A DNA stretch of 64,000 bases from CAUTNH01 sp963543845 (GCA_963543845.1 CAUUCL010000001.1:43488-107487), one strand, 5' to 3'. Counted from the stretch's first letter, positions 6,992-16,218 are shown. Numbers and translations: made by a program. Notes: generated by a model from the sequence alone, not told the origin.

Positions 6992-7015
6992 AAAAATGGG
7001 CTAACGCCCATTTTT
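6992..7015. terminator. Bidirectional terminator
   Basis: AAAAATGGGC-TAAC-GCCCATTTTT is a perfect stem with T tracts on both strands. It ends the plus-strand pair (5934-6983) and the minus-strand operon that finishes with yneF; it overlaps the yneF stop. Confidence 0.9.
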
Positions 7016-7271
7016 ATTTTTTCTTTGTTTTATTTGCTTCCATCTCTCTCATTACTGCTCTTACTTGTTTTTCTGATGGAGTTCTTCCCATTTGTTGCAT
7101 CATTGCTCTTATCATATTTTCATTGATTGGTGGATTTTTATCAAGGTATTTTTTAATAACTGTTCTTGCTACAAAAAATCCTGCAATAAAACTTGCTAAA
7201 ATAAGTAAAATCGGAATAAAAATTAAAACATATAAATTAACTTCTACTAATGCATTTATTTTTAAAATCAT
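7014..7271 (-). CDS. yneF: UPF0154 (YneF-type) small membrane protein
   Basis: 85 residues with one N-terminal membrane helix (about 12-36) and a cytoplasmic tail carrying the family signature KKYLDKNPPINENMIRAMMQQMG. UPF0154 proteins occur throughout Bacilli and Mollicutes; the precise function is not established. It lies 1 nt after rsmD and is the last gene of the 10877-7014 operon. The identification of the family is strong. Confidence 0.9.
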   Translation of the reverse strand: MILKINALVEVNLYVLIFIPILLILASFIAGFFVARTVIKKYLDKNPPINENMIRAMMQQMGRTPSEKQVRAVMREMEANKTKKK

Positions 7272-7272
7272 A

Positions 7273-7809
7273 TTATCTCCTTTTTAAATATATTATTTTA
7301 TTTTCACTGTATTCTTTTTCCTTAATAATATCGTATATTAAAGGAATTTCAAACTCTATTTTTTTTAATGTCTCAATAACAATTATTGAGCTATTTTTTA
7401 TAATACCTTCTAATTTTACTAAAACATCACTGTATAAATTATCATGATAAGGTGGATCTATAAATACTATATCAAATTTAATACCATCTAATTTTAAACT
7501 TTCTAAAAGGTCTTTATAATCTTGCTTAAATAATTTAAAATTTTTAAACTCAAGATTATCTAAGTTCTCCTTTATTATCTTATAACATTTAAAATCCTTA
7601 TCATTTATATAGGATAACTTAGCCATTCGGCTTAAAGCCTCAAGTGAGTATCCACCAGAGCCTGCAAATATATCAAGAGTTGTTAAATTTGTAACATCTC
7701 CCAATGTATTAAATACAGCCTCTCTTATCTTATCCATCGTAGGTCTTGTTGTGCTTGATTTAATAAATTTAATTTCTCTTGATTTTTTTAATCCCGATAT
7801 TATTCTCAT
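7273..7809 (-). CDS. rsmD: 16S rRNA (guanine966-N2)-methyltransferase RsmD
   Basis: 178 residues. N-terminal MRIISGLKKSREI and TRPTMDKIREAVFN are diagnostic for RsmD. The SAM-binding loop reads LDIFAGSGGYSLEALSR and the catalytic motif is DPPY (FIDPPYHDN). Its ATG overlaps the stop of the M42 peptidase gene by 1 nt (TAATG), so translation is probably coupled. Confidence 0.95.
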   Translation of the reverse strand: MRIISGLKKSREIKFIKSSTTRPTMDKIREAVFNTLGDVTNLTTLDIFAGSGGYSLEALSRMAKLSYINDKDFKCYKIIKENLDNLEFKNFKLFKQDYKDLLESLKLDGIKFDIVFIDPPYHDNLYSDVLVKLEGIIKNSSIIVIETLKKIEFEIPLIYDIIKEKEYSENKIIYLKRR

Positions 7810-8876
7810 TAAAATTTTAAAATATTAGAAACTACCCTCTCGTCAAGTTTTAAAACTAGTTTTTCTAAAAGGTTAACAGTTTCCACAAAGTCGCTGTAAG
7901 ATATAACTGATGTATGTGAGTGGATATATCTTGCAGGAATTAAAACTGAAATTACTGCAGCACCACTTTTTGCATATTGCATTCTTGCAGCATCTGTTTG
8001 CCCACCTGCAAGATATGATAGCTGGTATTTAATGTTATTTTCTTTTGCAACTTTAATAACTTCTTCTTTTAATTTTTGATTTGGAATTAAACCACCATCA
8101 TAAAAAATTATTTGTGGCCCCTTTCCAAGCTCTTCACCATTTGAATTATCATTACCTGGTAAATCAGTTGCAAGACCTGAATCAACAGCAATTGCAATAT
8201 CAGGGTTTACCATATAAGATGCAGTCTGTGCCCCACGAAGTCCAACTTCCTCTTGAACTGTGAAAGTAAAATCAAGTTCTTTATCTTTAGTATTTTTTAA
8301 TCTTTTAGCAAGAGCTAATATAGCAGCTGTTCCAATTCTATTATCCCATGCTTTTCCAAGAAGAAAATCTCCATTTGCAAGTTTGGCAAAACTTTGCTTT
8401 GGAGTAGCAAAAGATCCAACATTTATCCCTAGATTTAAAACTTCATCTCTTGATGATACTCCTAAATCAAGATACATATCATTTATGCTAACTGGTTTTT
8501 CTTTTTTCTCTTTTGATAAAATATGCGGAGGAGTTGAGCCTGTAACTGCAATAAACTCCTCGCCATTTTTACCTTCAACAAGCCATTCATGAGATAGCAT
8601 AACTTGTGAGTACCATCCGCCAATTGGCTGAACTTTTAAAAATCCTTTATCGGTTATCTCTCTTACCATTAAGCCAACCTCATCCATATGAGCTGCTAGC
8701 ATAATCTTAGGACCTACTCCTTTATTTTTTGTGTAGATTTGTGAACCTAGATTACAAGTACTTTTTTCTAAATTCTCATCCTTTAAATAATTTTCAATGT
8801 ATCTTGCAACTTTTTTCTCATTTCCAGATACACCAGATATTTCAGATACTTCTTTTAATAAATTTAAATATTCCAT
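7809..8876 (-). CDS. M42 family metallo-aminopeptidase
   Basis: 355 residues. M42 (TET/glutamyl aminopeptidase-like) enzymes are dinuclear metal, usually dodecameric, intracellular aminopeptidases that trim peptides. The metal ligands are readable: AAHMDEVG (His, Asp region), KAWDNRIG, QEEVGLRGA (catalytic Glu pair), VDSG and the late IHSHTS. It has no signal peptide. A second copy of the family lies at 56146-57210. Substrate preference cannot be read from the sequence. Confidence 0.92.
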   Translation of the reverse strand: MEYLNLLKEVSEISGVSGNEKKVARYIENYLKDENLEKSTCNLGSQIYTKNKGVGPKIMLAAHMDEVGLMVREITDKGFLKVQPIGGWYSQVMLSHEWLVEGKNGEEFIAVTGSTPPHILSKEKKEKPVSINDMYLDLGVSSRDEVLNLGINVGSFATPKQSFAKLANGDFLLGKAWDNRIGTAAILALAKRLKNTKDKELDFTFTVQEEVGLRGAQTASYMVNPDIAIAVDSGLATDLPGNDNSNGEELGKGPQIIFYDGGLIPNQKLKEEVIKVAKENNIKYQLSYLAGGQTDAARMQYAKSGAAVISVLIPARYIHSHTSVISYSDFVETVNLLEKLVLKLDERVVSNILKF

Positions 8877-8892
8877 ATTATCACCTTTTCTA

Positions 8893-10377
8893 TTATATAA
8901 TAATTTTTTTATTTGGATACTTTACTACAATTCTTAGATACTCACCATTTTTTTGCTCAGCTGAAAGAAGTAACTTTCTAATTAAAACTTCTATTTTATA
9001 ATTATCGTTTCTTGATACAAACTGAGTTTCAACGATTTTTTCCATATTAGATAATAAATATATATAAGATAGATTTTCCTCTTGAAATTTTAAAAGGTCA
9101 ATATTATTTTCAAAGTGGAAAAAAAGTGAGATAATGACTGACTTTCTAAGTTCAATCTCTTTTAAATAGTTGGCACTTTTTATAGCTCTTTGAATAATAT
9201 AGTTTTTATCTTTTGAAAACTCTCTTGGATAAACAATGTTTTCCTCATCTACGATAGTATTTATTAAAATATCACTAGTTGATAGATTATTAGATAAATA
9301 CTTTGCAAATTTTTTAGGTTTTCTATAATCTCTTGTTTTAAAGCAGGTAAAAAGTTTAATCTCATTTTTAAATATTTTATAGCCTGTAATTATAAATTTA
9401 TGATAGTTTGAATAAATTAAGAATTTTTTAAAATGCATTTTAAAGTAGTCATAATCACATCTTATCTGATATATTCCAATTAACTTATAGCCACTAAGAT
9501 ATATATATGGCTCATAAAGAGCATTAGCAACAGTCTTTTCGCCTTTTTCTGAGATATACTCATACTCATGAAAGGTAACTCTTCTAAAGTAAAATATTAC
9601 ATGCGCAATAATTAAAACTAAAAGCGCTAAGGATAAAATTGAAAAAAGTATTATTTTAACTTTAAATGAAAGTGACTCAGGGCTTGCACTATATACAACA
9701 AATAATAAAAAGGGAATAGAGAATAAATTTAAAAATCTAAAGCATGAGTTAAATGATTTTTCTTTAACTAAATACCCTGATATTAAAAGTACTAATATTA
9801 TATAACTTACCATTATAAGATTTATATAAGGAAGTTTTAAAAAATCCCTGTAAGGAACACCATAGTAAAATGAGACAAAAATTGCAAATGAGATCATAAT
9901 TGATGATGTTATATTTCTTAAAAAATGATAAAAATGATTTTTATTATAAAGAGAAAGTGATACTGAGTGAAATATTTTTTTCATCTCATTAGTGTATGAA
10001 TAGAAAATATACTCATCATCTTTTACTATATTTCTAAATTCTGTTTTAGTATTTTCTTTAAACTTTTCCTTTAAAAATCTTTCAAAAAATCTAAGTGGAT
10101 TTAAAACAAACAAAATAGCCCCGAGTGCCATTATGATAAGCTCATACTTATATAAAGCATATATTAAAATGGAAATTAAAAGCGCATAAAATAGGCTTAT
10201 TATAAGTTTAGAAAATCCTCCAAGAAAAAATGTTGTCATAATTAAAAGACATATTATATATGAGTATATATATGCTCTTATAGAATAGTTTTTAACATAA
10301 ATAATTAAAAGCGGCAATGCAATTGTCGCTAGTAAAATTATTGTTAAAGATACAATAAGTCTTCTTTTTAAATTCAT
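8893..10377 (-). CDS. Large membrane protein of unknown function
   Basis: 494 residues. Two or three helices lie in the first 95 residues, followed by a polar segment (95-150), about five more helices up to residue 265, then a long cytoplasmic-type C-terminal domain (270-494) rich in Lys, Glu, Tyr and Ile. I see no known motif. Its ATG overlaps the stop of the upstream membrane protein by 1 nt and the M42 gene follows after 16 nt, so the two membrane proteins probably work together. It could be a transporter-like or sensor-like protein, but nothing decides this. Confidence 0.65.
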   Translation of the reverse strand: MNLKRRLIVSLTIILLATIALPLLIIYVKNYSIRAYIYSYIICLLIMTTFFLGGFSKLIISLFYALLISILIYALYKYELIIMALGAILFVLNPLRFFERFLKEKFKENTKTEFRNIVKDDEYIFYSYTNEMKKIFHSVSLSLYNKNHFYHFLRNITSSIMISFAIFVSFYYGVPYRDFLKLPYINLIMVSYIILVLLISGYLVKEKSFNSCFRFLNLFSIPFLLFVVYSASPESLSFKVKIILFSILSLALLVLIIAHVIFYFRRVTFHEYEYISEKGEKTVANALYEPYIYLSGYKLIGIYQIRCDYDYFKMHFKKFLIYSNYHKFIITGYKIFKNEIKLFTCFKTRDYRKPKKFAKYLSNNLSTSDILINTIVDEENIVYPREFSKDKNYIIQRAIKSANYLKEIELRKSVIISLFFHFENNIDLLKFQEENLSYIYLLSNMEKIVETQFVSRNDNYKIEVLIRKLLLSAEQKNGEYLRIVVKYPNKKIII

Positions 10378-10877
10378 TAGTTTATATAACTATTATCCTT
10401 TTGGATTTGCTCTTCCATAACTTTAAGTGGAATTTTAACTCTATTTTTTATTGCAACATATAAATTTATAAAAATTGTAATAACTGATAAAAGAGCCATT
10501 ACTCCACCTAATAGGTAGTATGTTAAAGACATATAAAAATTATTTAGTTTAAGATTGCTATTTCTTTCAAGAAATATAAAAATTAAGTATACCAAAAATA
10601 ATACTAAATAAATATATGTTATAACCATATTTACATAATCATATTTACTATCATATTTTACCGATTCATCTTTTTTGTAAAATGTACTAAATGAAAATAT
10701 CACAACTAAAATCAAAGCAATCACGCTACCGTATAATATTTTATATAAAAGATTATTTTCTCCCATTTTAGTAAAGATTGAAAAAATTGCAATCGTTAAA
10801 AAAAGAAAGTTATACATAAGTACTACTATCATTGTTTTTAAACTAATATATTCTTTTATTTCTTTTTTTCCTAACAT
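10377..10877 (-). CDS. Four-helix membrane protein of unknown function, probably leaderless
   Basis: 166 residues from the ATG at 10875-10877 (MLGKKEIKEY). A longer frame begins at 10943, but its first codons lie inside the leuS terminator and upstream of a TGC-TATAAT box, so I reject that start. Four hydrophobic helices (about 13-33, 43-62, 78-100 and 112-140). First gene of the operon that continues with the 494-residue membrane protein, M42 peptidase, rsmD and yneF. Not recognised. Confidence 0.65.
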   Translation of the reverse strand: MLGKKEIKEYISLKTMIVVLMYNFLFLTIAIFSIFTKMGENNLLYKILYGSVIALILVVIFSFSTFYKKDESVKYDSKYDYVNMVITYIYLVLFLVYLIFIFLERNSNLKLNNFYMSLTYYLLGGVMALLSVITIFINLYVAIKNRVKIPLKVMEEQIQKDNSYIN

Positions 10878-10883
10878 ATACTT

Positions 10884-10892
10884 ATTATAGCA
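10884..10892 (-). promoter_or_regulatory. Extended -10 promoter, 6 nt before the start codon
   Basis: TGC-TATAAT on the minus strand with exactly six bases between the -10 box and the ATG at 10877. Transcription would start at or next to the A of the start codon, giving a leaderless mRNA; no Shine-Dalgarno sequence is present. Confidence 0.6.
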
Positions 10893-10907
10893 TTTTTGTA
10901 AGTTTAT

Positions 10908-10937
10908 TAAAAAAATCCAAGTTTTAAAACTTGGATT
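10908..10937 (-). terminator. Rho-independent terminator after leuS
   Basis: AATCCAAG-TTTTAAAA-CTTGGATT (10914-10937) followed by a run of Ts on the minus strand, starting 3 nt after the leuS stop. Confidence 0.85.
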
Positions 10938-10939
10938 AA

Positions 10940-13351
10940 TCACTTACAAACAAAATTTACCAATTTATGAGGAACATAAATTACCTTGATAATTTCTTTT
11001 CCTTCAAGGTTTAGTTTAGTATTAGAATCTAATTTAGCAATACTAATAACTTCATCTTTAGATAAATTTAAGCTAACCATTTTCTTCCCGCGAAGTTTTC
11101 CGTTAACCTGAAAAACAACTAATGCTTCATCTTTTTCTAATATTTTACTATTTTCTAAAGGAAACTTCTCATCTAAAAGTTCAGTCTTATTTTTTAATAC
11201 TTCTTTGTTTAACTCCTCAGTTAAATGAGGGCAAATTGGATTAAGTAAAATTAAAAATAATCTTGCTTGCTCAGGTGATATTTTTTTAATTTTATATACC
11301 TCATTAACAAATATCATCATCTGACTTATTGCAGTGTTAAATTGCAATTCCTCATAATCAGTTCTAACTTTTTTAATTGTTTCATTTAAAGCAACATCAA
11401 GCTCCAAAACTTTGCTAGATGTTAAAAAATCAAACATATTAACTACTCTATCAATAAATTTTCTGCTTGCACTAATTCCTTGATCAGTCCATGATTTATC
11501 TTGGCTTATTGGTCCCATAAACATCTCATATAATCTTAGAGAATCTGCTCCATAAGTGTCAATTATCTCATCAGGATTTATAACTCTTCCCTTTGATTTA
11601 GACATTTTTTGACCCTCTATTAAAATCATTCCCTGGTTGTATAACTTATTAAATGGCTCATCGGATTTAAAATATCCTAGCTCATTCATAAACTTATGCC
11701 AAAATCTTGAATAAAGCAAGTGTCCTACAGCATGCTCAGCTCCGCCGATATATAAATCAACTGGCAGCCATTTTGAAAGAATTTCATTAGCTTTTTTACT
11801 ATTTAAAGAAATAAAACCATCTTTTTCTTTTAAAAGATGACCGATATAATACCAAGAACTTCCTGCAAGTTGTGGCATTGTATTTGTATCATAGTGATAA
11901 TTTTTACCATCTAATTTAAAGTTAAGCCATGATTTAATATTAGCAAGCGGGCTTTTACCATCTCCACTTGGCTTTATATTTTTAGTCTTTGGTAGAACTA
12001 GTGGTAACATTTTATCATCTAACTTATAAATTTTACCTTCTTCATCAAAGTAAATCGGAAATGGCTCTCCCCAATATCTTTGGCGAGAAAAGACCCAATC
12101 ACGAAGCTTATAGGTAAATGTTCTTTCTCCCATTTTTAAACTAGATAATTTATCAATAACTAACTTTGTAGCATCTTTTATATCTAGACCATTTAAAAAA
12201 TCAGAATTTATATGTTTTCCATCTAATGCATAAGGAAGTTTAGAATCATCTACATCAATTATTTTAGTAATTTCAAGATTAAACTTTTTAGCAAATTCAA
12301 AGTCTCTTTCATCATGCGCTGGAACTGCCATTAAGGCACCTTTAGCATAATCTGCTAAAACGTAATCTGATATCCAAATTGGAATTTTTTTTCCACTTAA
12401 AGGATTTATTGCATATGAGCCTGTGAAAACACCAGTTTTAACTTTATTTATTTGTCTTTCAACTGATGATATTTGAGATGCTTTTTTTATATACTCATCG
12501 CACTTTTTTTTATGTTCAGCTTTAACTAATTCATTTATAATTAAACTTTCAGGCGCAACAACTAAATAAGTTACTCCAAAAATAGTGTCTGCTCTTGTTG
12601 TAAAAACCTCAACTTTTAACTTTGAGTTTTCAACATTAAATAAAATGTTAGTCCCCTCTTTTTTACCAATCCAGTTTTTTTGAATATCTTTTATTTTTTC
12701 AGGCCATTTTAAATTATCAAGACCTGTAAGAAGTTTATCAGCATAATTAGTAATTTTTAAAACCCATTGTTTCATTGGCTTTTTATATACTGGGTGATCA
12801 CCACGTTCTGAAAACATTTCATTATCTTTTGTGTATATTTCATCATTTGCTAAAACTGTTCCAAGCTTTGGACAAAAATTAACATCAACTTCTTTTAACT
12901 CAGCTAAACCATTTTCGTATAATCTCAAAAATATTTCTTGTGTTATTTTATAATAGTCTTTATCACAAGTTGCAAATGATTTCTCCCAGTCAACCATCTT
13001 ACCGATTCTTTTTAATTGCTTTTTAAAATTAGCAATATTTTTATAAGTAAAATCCTCAGGATCATTTCCTGTTTCAAGCGCATACTGCTCAGCAGGAAGC
13101 CCAAAGGCATCAAATCCCATCGGAACAAATACATTATATCCTTGCATTCTTTTAAATCTTGCATAAATATCAGTTGCTGTATATCCTTCAACATGACCTA
13201 CATGAAGACCTGATCCACTAGCATATGGAAACATATCAAGAATATACATTTTTTTCTTTTTATCAGAAAATAAATCTACATTAAAAAGACCATCATTATA
13301 CCAATGGTCTTGCCAAAACTTCTCATATTCTAGATGATTTTTTATTTTCAT
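10940..13351 (-). CDS. leuS: Leucyl-tRNA synthetase
   Basis: 803 residues, bacterial class I LeuRS. The HIGH-type motif reads GLHVGHVEGYTATD near residue 50, the CP1 editing domain (about 220-400) includes the threonine-rich and ADYAKGALMAVPAHDERD motifs, and KMSKSKG lies near 580. The anticodon-binding and C-terminal domains are complete. The start overlaps the acyl carrier protein gene by 4 nt. No T-box leader is present; expression comes from the sirtuin promoter upstream. Confidence 0.98.
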   Translation of the reverse strand: MKIKNHLEYEKFWQDHWYNDGLFNVDLFSDKKKKMYILDMFPYASGSGLHVGHVEGYTATDIYARFKRMQGYNVFVPMGFDAFGLPAEQYALETGNDPEDFTYKNIANFKKQLKRIGKMVDWEKSFATCDKDYYKITQEIFLRLYENGLAELKEVDVNFCPKLGTVLANDEIYTKDNEMFSERGDHPVYKKPMKQWVLKITNYADKLLTGLDNLKWPEKIKDIQKNWIGKKEGTNILFNVENSKLKVEVFTTRADTIFGVTYLVVAPESLIINELVKAEHKKKCDEYIKKASQISSVERQINKVKTGVFTGSYAINPLSGKKIPIWISDYVLADYAKGALMAVPAHDERDFEFAKKFNLEITKIIDVDDSKLPYALDGKHINSDFLNGLDIKDATKLVIDKLSSLKMGERTFTYKLRDWVFSRQRYWGEPFPIYFDEEGKIYKLDDKMLPLVLPKTKNIKPSGDGKSPLANIKSWLNFKLDGKNYHYDTNTMPQLAGSSWYYIGHLLKEKDGFISLNSKKANEILSKWLPVDLYIGGAEHAVGHLLYSRFWHKFMNELGYFKSDEPFNKLYNQGMILIEGQKMSKSKGRVINPDEIIDTYGADSLRLYEMFMGPISQDKSWTDQGISASRKFIDRVVNMFDFLTSSKVLELDVALNETIKKVRTDYEELQFNTAISQMMIFVNEVYKIKKISPEQARLFLILLNPICPHLTEELNKEVLKNKTELLDEKFPLENSKILEKDEALVVFQVNGKLRGKKMVSLNLSKDEVISIAKLDSNTKLNLEGKEIIKVIYVPHKLVNFVCK

Positions 13352-13578
13352 TTTTTAAGTAGTTTATTTATATAATCAACAACGTTTCCAACAGTTTTTA
13401 AAGTTGGGATAACATCATCTTCAAAACGGATATTTAACTTTTTCTCAATTGCAGTAATTAAGCTTATTGCATCAATTGAGTCAAGCCCTAAATCATTAGT
13501 TAAATTAGTATCTAATGACACATCTTTTTTAATTCCTAGCTCATCAAGTAAAACTTTTTTTAACTCATCTAAATTCAT
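13348..13578 (-). CDS. acpP: Acyl carrier protein
   Basis: 76 residues with the phosphopantetheine attachment motif LGLDSIDAISL (Ser at about residue 34). It carries acyl groups for fatty acid or phospholipid synthesis. No fatty acid synthesis genes are near; the neighbours are a sirtuin (4-nt overlap upstream) and leuS (4-nt overlap downstream), an unusual setting. The isolated position may mean the ACP serves acyl transfer (for example to PlsX/PlsY/PlsC) rather than a full FAS II operon; that is inference. Confidence 0.92.
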   Translation of the reverse strand: MNLDELKKVLLDELGIKKDVSLDTNLTNDLGLDSIDAISLITAIEKKLNIRFEDDVIPTLKTVGNVVDYINKLLKK

Positions 13579-14321
13579 AAATTCTCCTTAAGATAGTCTT
13601 GTAATTCTTTAAATATTTCATCAACATCGCCTTTAATAAATTTAGCTCCTGCAAATTTTATATCATCTTTATTTATTAAATACATCTTATCTCCAAGATA
13701 ATATCTAACAAGCGCACAAGCAGGAAAAACTGAAAGTGATGTTCCAGCGATTATTAAAACATCAGCCTTTTCAATTCTATCAACAGCCTCATTAACGACA
13801 TTAACATCACTTGGCTCTCCATATAAAACTACACTAGGTCTTATCATAAAGCCTTCCTCATCAACAGGGTAAGGTTTATCTTTTTGATCTAGCAAATATT
13901 CAATAGGATATTCTTTTTTTGATTCAACTGAATAATTTTTATAAATTGTCCCATGTAATTCATAAACATTTTTAGAACCTGCTTTTTGGTGAAGGCCGTC
14001 AATGTTTTGAGTAACAATCGCATCAAGTATATTTTTATCCTCCATATACTTTAAAGCCTTGTGGCAGTTATTTGGTTTGGCGTCTAAATATACTAAATTA
14101 TCAAAATAAAACTTGAAAAACTTTTCTGGATTTGAGTAAAGAAAATCTTTTGAAAGAATTTCTTCAACTGGTATTTCGTTGTTCTCTCTTATAAGTCCAT
14201 TTGCGGACCTAAAATCAGGAATTCCACTTTTTGTGGAAACTCCAGCTCCTCCGAAAAATACTATTTTTTTAGAATTTAGACAATCTTTAAAAAATTCAGT
14301 TTTTATATTTTTTTCATTCAT
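13575..14321 (-). CDS. Sir2-family NAD-dependent deacylase lacking the zinc cysteines
   Basis: 248 residues. Sirtuins remove acyl groups from lysines or transfer ADP-ribose using NAD. Present: GGAGVSTKSGIPDFRS (NAD loop), TQNIDGLHQKAGS, catalytic His in ELHGT, IAGTSLSVFPA. Missing: all four zinc-binding cysteines; between ELHGT and RPSVVLYGE the small domain has none (NYSVESKKEYP where CxxC is expected). The overall length is preserved, so this is not a truncation. It precedes acpP with a 4-nt overlap. ATG at 14321 is 6 nt after a TATAAT box, suggesting a leaderless message. Confidence 0.9.
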   Translation of the reverse strand: MNEKNIKTEFFKDCLNSKKIVFFGGAGVSTKSGIPDFRSANGLIRENNEIPVEEILSKDFLYSNPEKFFKFYFDNLVYLDAKPNNCHKALKYMEDKNILDAIVTQNIDGLHQKAGSKNVYELHGTIYKNYSVESKKEYPIEYLLDQKDKPYPVDEEGFMIRPSVVLYGEPSDVNVVNEAVDRIEKADVLIIAGTSLSVFPACALVRYYLGDKMYLINKDDIKFAGAKFIKGDVDEIFKELQDYLKENL

Positions 14322-14327
14322 ATATTT

Positions 14328-14333
14328 ATTATA
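14328..14333 (-). promoter_or_regulatory. -10 box of the sirtuin-acpP-leuS operon
   Basis: TATAAT on the minus strand, six bases before the ATG at 14319-14321. No Shine-Dalgarno sequence lies between, so a leaderless transcript is likely. Confidence 0.5.
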
Positions 14334-14471
14334 CTATCTTTTAAAATTTTATATTAAATATAACTTTAATTTTTAACTTTTTAGTTAAATATCTTACTAT
14401 ATCTTATTTATTGGGTATTATTTATAGTGCTATTTCATTTTTACAAAATTAGTTTTAAACTTTATAATAAA

Positions 14472-14500
14472 AAAATCAGCCAATTTTTCTGGCTGATTTT
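14472..14500. terminator. Terminator after the P-II-like gene
   Basis: ATCAGCCA-attttt-TGGCTGAT type stem (14475-14482 with 14490-14497) flanked by A and T tracts on both sides, so it can work in both directions. Its main client is the minus-strand antiporter operon ending at 14510. Confidence 0.85.
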
Positions 14501-14509
14501 TTTTATAAA

Positions 14510-14860
14510 TTACTTATGTGGTTTTAATAAGAATATATCATCAACGGGAACTGAGAACATAAATCCAATTGCTGGTTTTTTAGATGGATTAACTATTTCT
14601 CTAATCGCCTTTACAACACTTTCTACTTTTTCCTTTTTTAAAACTGTAAATATAGTTTTATTATTTCGTCCTTGATCAGCTAAGTTTCTTTGAAAAGGGC
14701 CATTGAAAAATAGTTTTGAGCCACTTTCAGATCCAAGTATTGCCTGTGCAAGTCCTTGTGAGTCAAGAACGGTTGCACCTTTAATATCAAGTGAGACAAA
14801 CTCTTCAAGTATATCTTCAAGATAGTCTAAATCATTTAAAATTATAAATAATGCTTTCAT
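14510..14860 (-). CDS. P-II-like signalling protein paired with an antiporter
   Basis: 116 residues in the P-II/ferredoxin-like fold: an N-terminal beta strand MKALFIILND, a helix, then IKGATVLDSQGLAQAI resembling the base of the T-loop, a variable loop (45-70), and IFTVLKKEKVESVVKAI as the second beta-alpha unit. The classical GlnB uridylylation motif is absent. It overlaps the antiporter stop by 1 nt, so it is very probably the regulatory partner of that transporter. The ligand is unknown; a nucleotide is the general expectation for this fold. Confidence 0.7.
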   Translation of the reverse strand: MKALFIILNDLDYLEDILEEFVSLDIKGATVLDSQGLAQAILGSESGSKLFFNGPFQRNLADQGRNNKTIFTVLKKEKVESVVKAIREIVNPSKKPAIGFMFSVPVDDIFLLKPHK

Positions 14861-16218
14861 TAGGTTACCTCTCCTTTTTCTTTTTCTCCTATATCGTGCA
14901 TTTTTGTAAACTTATCAAGTGCATACATCTCACCAGATTTAGAAATTGCCATTTTCGCAAAAAGCGGTCCTGATGTTTCATAAATTAAAATAGAAAGTAA
15001 GATTATTGTAGATATAATTTCAACACTTTTACCAAATGCTGGATTATCTCCTAATTCTCTTTTAATAATTGTTAAAAGTCCAATTGATACCCCACCTTGG
15101 GGAAAGAGCGAAAATCCAATATAGTTTCTAACCTTTTTACTATCTTTTACAACTGCGCATCCCGTAAATGCACCAAGATATTTTCCAGAACCTCTTGCAA
15201 TAGCATATGCTAAGGTTAAAAGTAAAATTAAAAAGCTTTGTCTAAGCATTCCTAAATCAAGACTTGCTCCTGCAAGGGTAAAAAATAATATAAAAAATGG
15301 AGTTGAAAAATCATTAACTGTATCAAATGTTTTTTGAGGGTTTTTGGAAATATTTGAAACCATTGCTCCAAGGAATATATTAGATAAAAGAGGAGAAAAA
15401 CTAATCCACTTACCAGAGAATGTATTAAATAAATGACAAAGTCCAAGTGTTAAAATAATAAATCCAATTGATAGTCCTTGAAGTTCATCTTTATTATTTA
15501 GAATTTTCTTTGAGATAACAGAAAGTAAAAATCCCATAAAAAGTCCAAATCCGACCGATACAAATATTTCAATAAACGGTTTAAAAATACTGTAGTATAA
15601 AGGAAGAGTTGCTCCACCTTTGTGAGGAAATAATACTCCAACAACTGAAAGTGAAATACCAAATATAATAATTCCGAAAATATCATCAAGGGCAGTTATC
15701 GGAAGAACAGTTTTAGTCATTTTACCATAGGCTCTGTATTGTCTTATAACAAGTACAGTTGCTGCAGGTGCGGTTGATGCTGCAAGACTTGCAAGAAGTA
15801 TTGAAAATGAGATATTATTTTTTCCTGCTAGATTAAAATCTGGACTTATTCTTCCTTTTGGAAATAAAAACATCAAAATAAAAACAAAACTAACTGCAAA
15901 AAGTGTCTCAAAGCTTGTTATTATTCCAACCCTTTTTCCCATTTTTTTAATTGCCTTTAATCTAAATTCGCTTCCAATACTAAAAGCAATAAATGAAAGG
16001 GCAATATCATTTAAAAATGATAAACTCTTACTATCTTCTTTTGATATTATTCCAGGAAATCCTTCAAATATTAAAGCCATTGAAGGACCAAGCAATATTC
16101 CAAATAAAATATAACCTGATACATTAGGTAGTTTTAAAATTTTAGCGTATAAACCTCCGCAAAATCCAACAATTAAAAGAATTCCTACTTGAAATACTTT
16201 GTAAAGTATTGGATCCAT
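14860..16218 (-). CDS. CPA2-family cation:proton antiporter (KefB/NapA type)
   Basis: 452 residues with about 12-13 membrane helices. The N-terminal KLPNVSGYILFGILLGPS and the pore region with ALDDIFGIIIFGISLS (the Asp pair expected at the ion site) mark the CPA2 Na+/H+ or K+/H+ exchanger family. The protein ends at residue 452 in a short cytoplasmic tail, with no RCK/TrkA-N domain. That fits the P-II-like protein encoded next to it acting as a separate regulatory subunit. The transported ion cannot be decided here. Confidence 0.88.
   Translation of the reverse strand: MDPILYKVFQVGILLIVGFCGGLYAKILKLPNVSGYILFGILLGPSMALIFEGFPGIISKEDSKSLSFLNDIALSFIAFSIGSEFRLKAIKKMGKRVGIITSFETLFAVSFVFILMFLFPKGRISPDFNLAGKNNISFSILLASLAASTAPAATVLVIRQYRAYGKMTKTVLPITALDDIFGIIIFGISLSVVGVLFPHKGGATLPLYYSIFKPFIEIFVSVGFGLFMGFLLSVISKKILNNKDELQGLSIGFIILTLGLCHLFNTFSGKWISFSPLLSNIFLGAMVSNISKNPQKTFDTVNDFSTPFFILFFTLAGASLDLGMLRQSFLILLLTLAYAIARGSGKYLGAFTGCAVVKDSKKVRNYIGFSLFPQGGVSIGLLTIIKRELGDNPAFGKSVEIISTIILLSILIYETSGPLFAKMAISKSGEMYALDKFTKMHDIGEKEKGEVT

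Noticed and set aside
10878..10943. Longer start for the membrane protein at 10377
   Set aside because: These codons lie in the leuS terminator and upstream of the promoter; they encode the hairpin arms.
13012..13213. Short frames on both strands inside leuS
   Set aside because: Both are contained in the conserved catalytic region of leuS and have no own signals.
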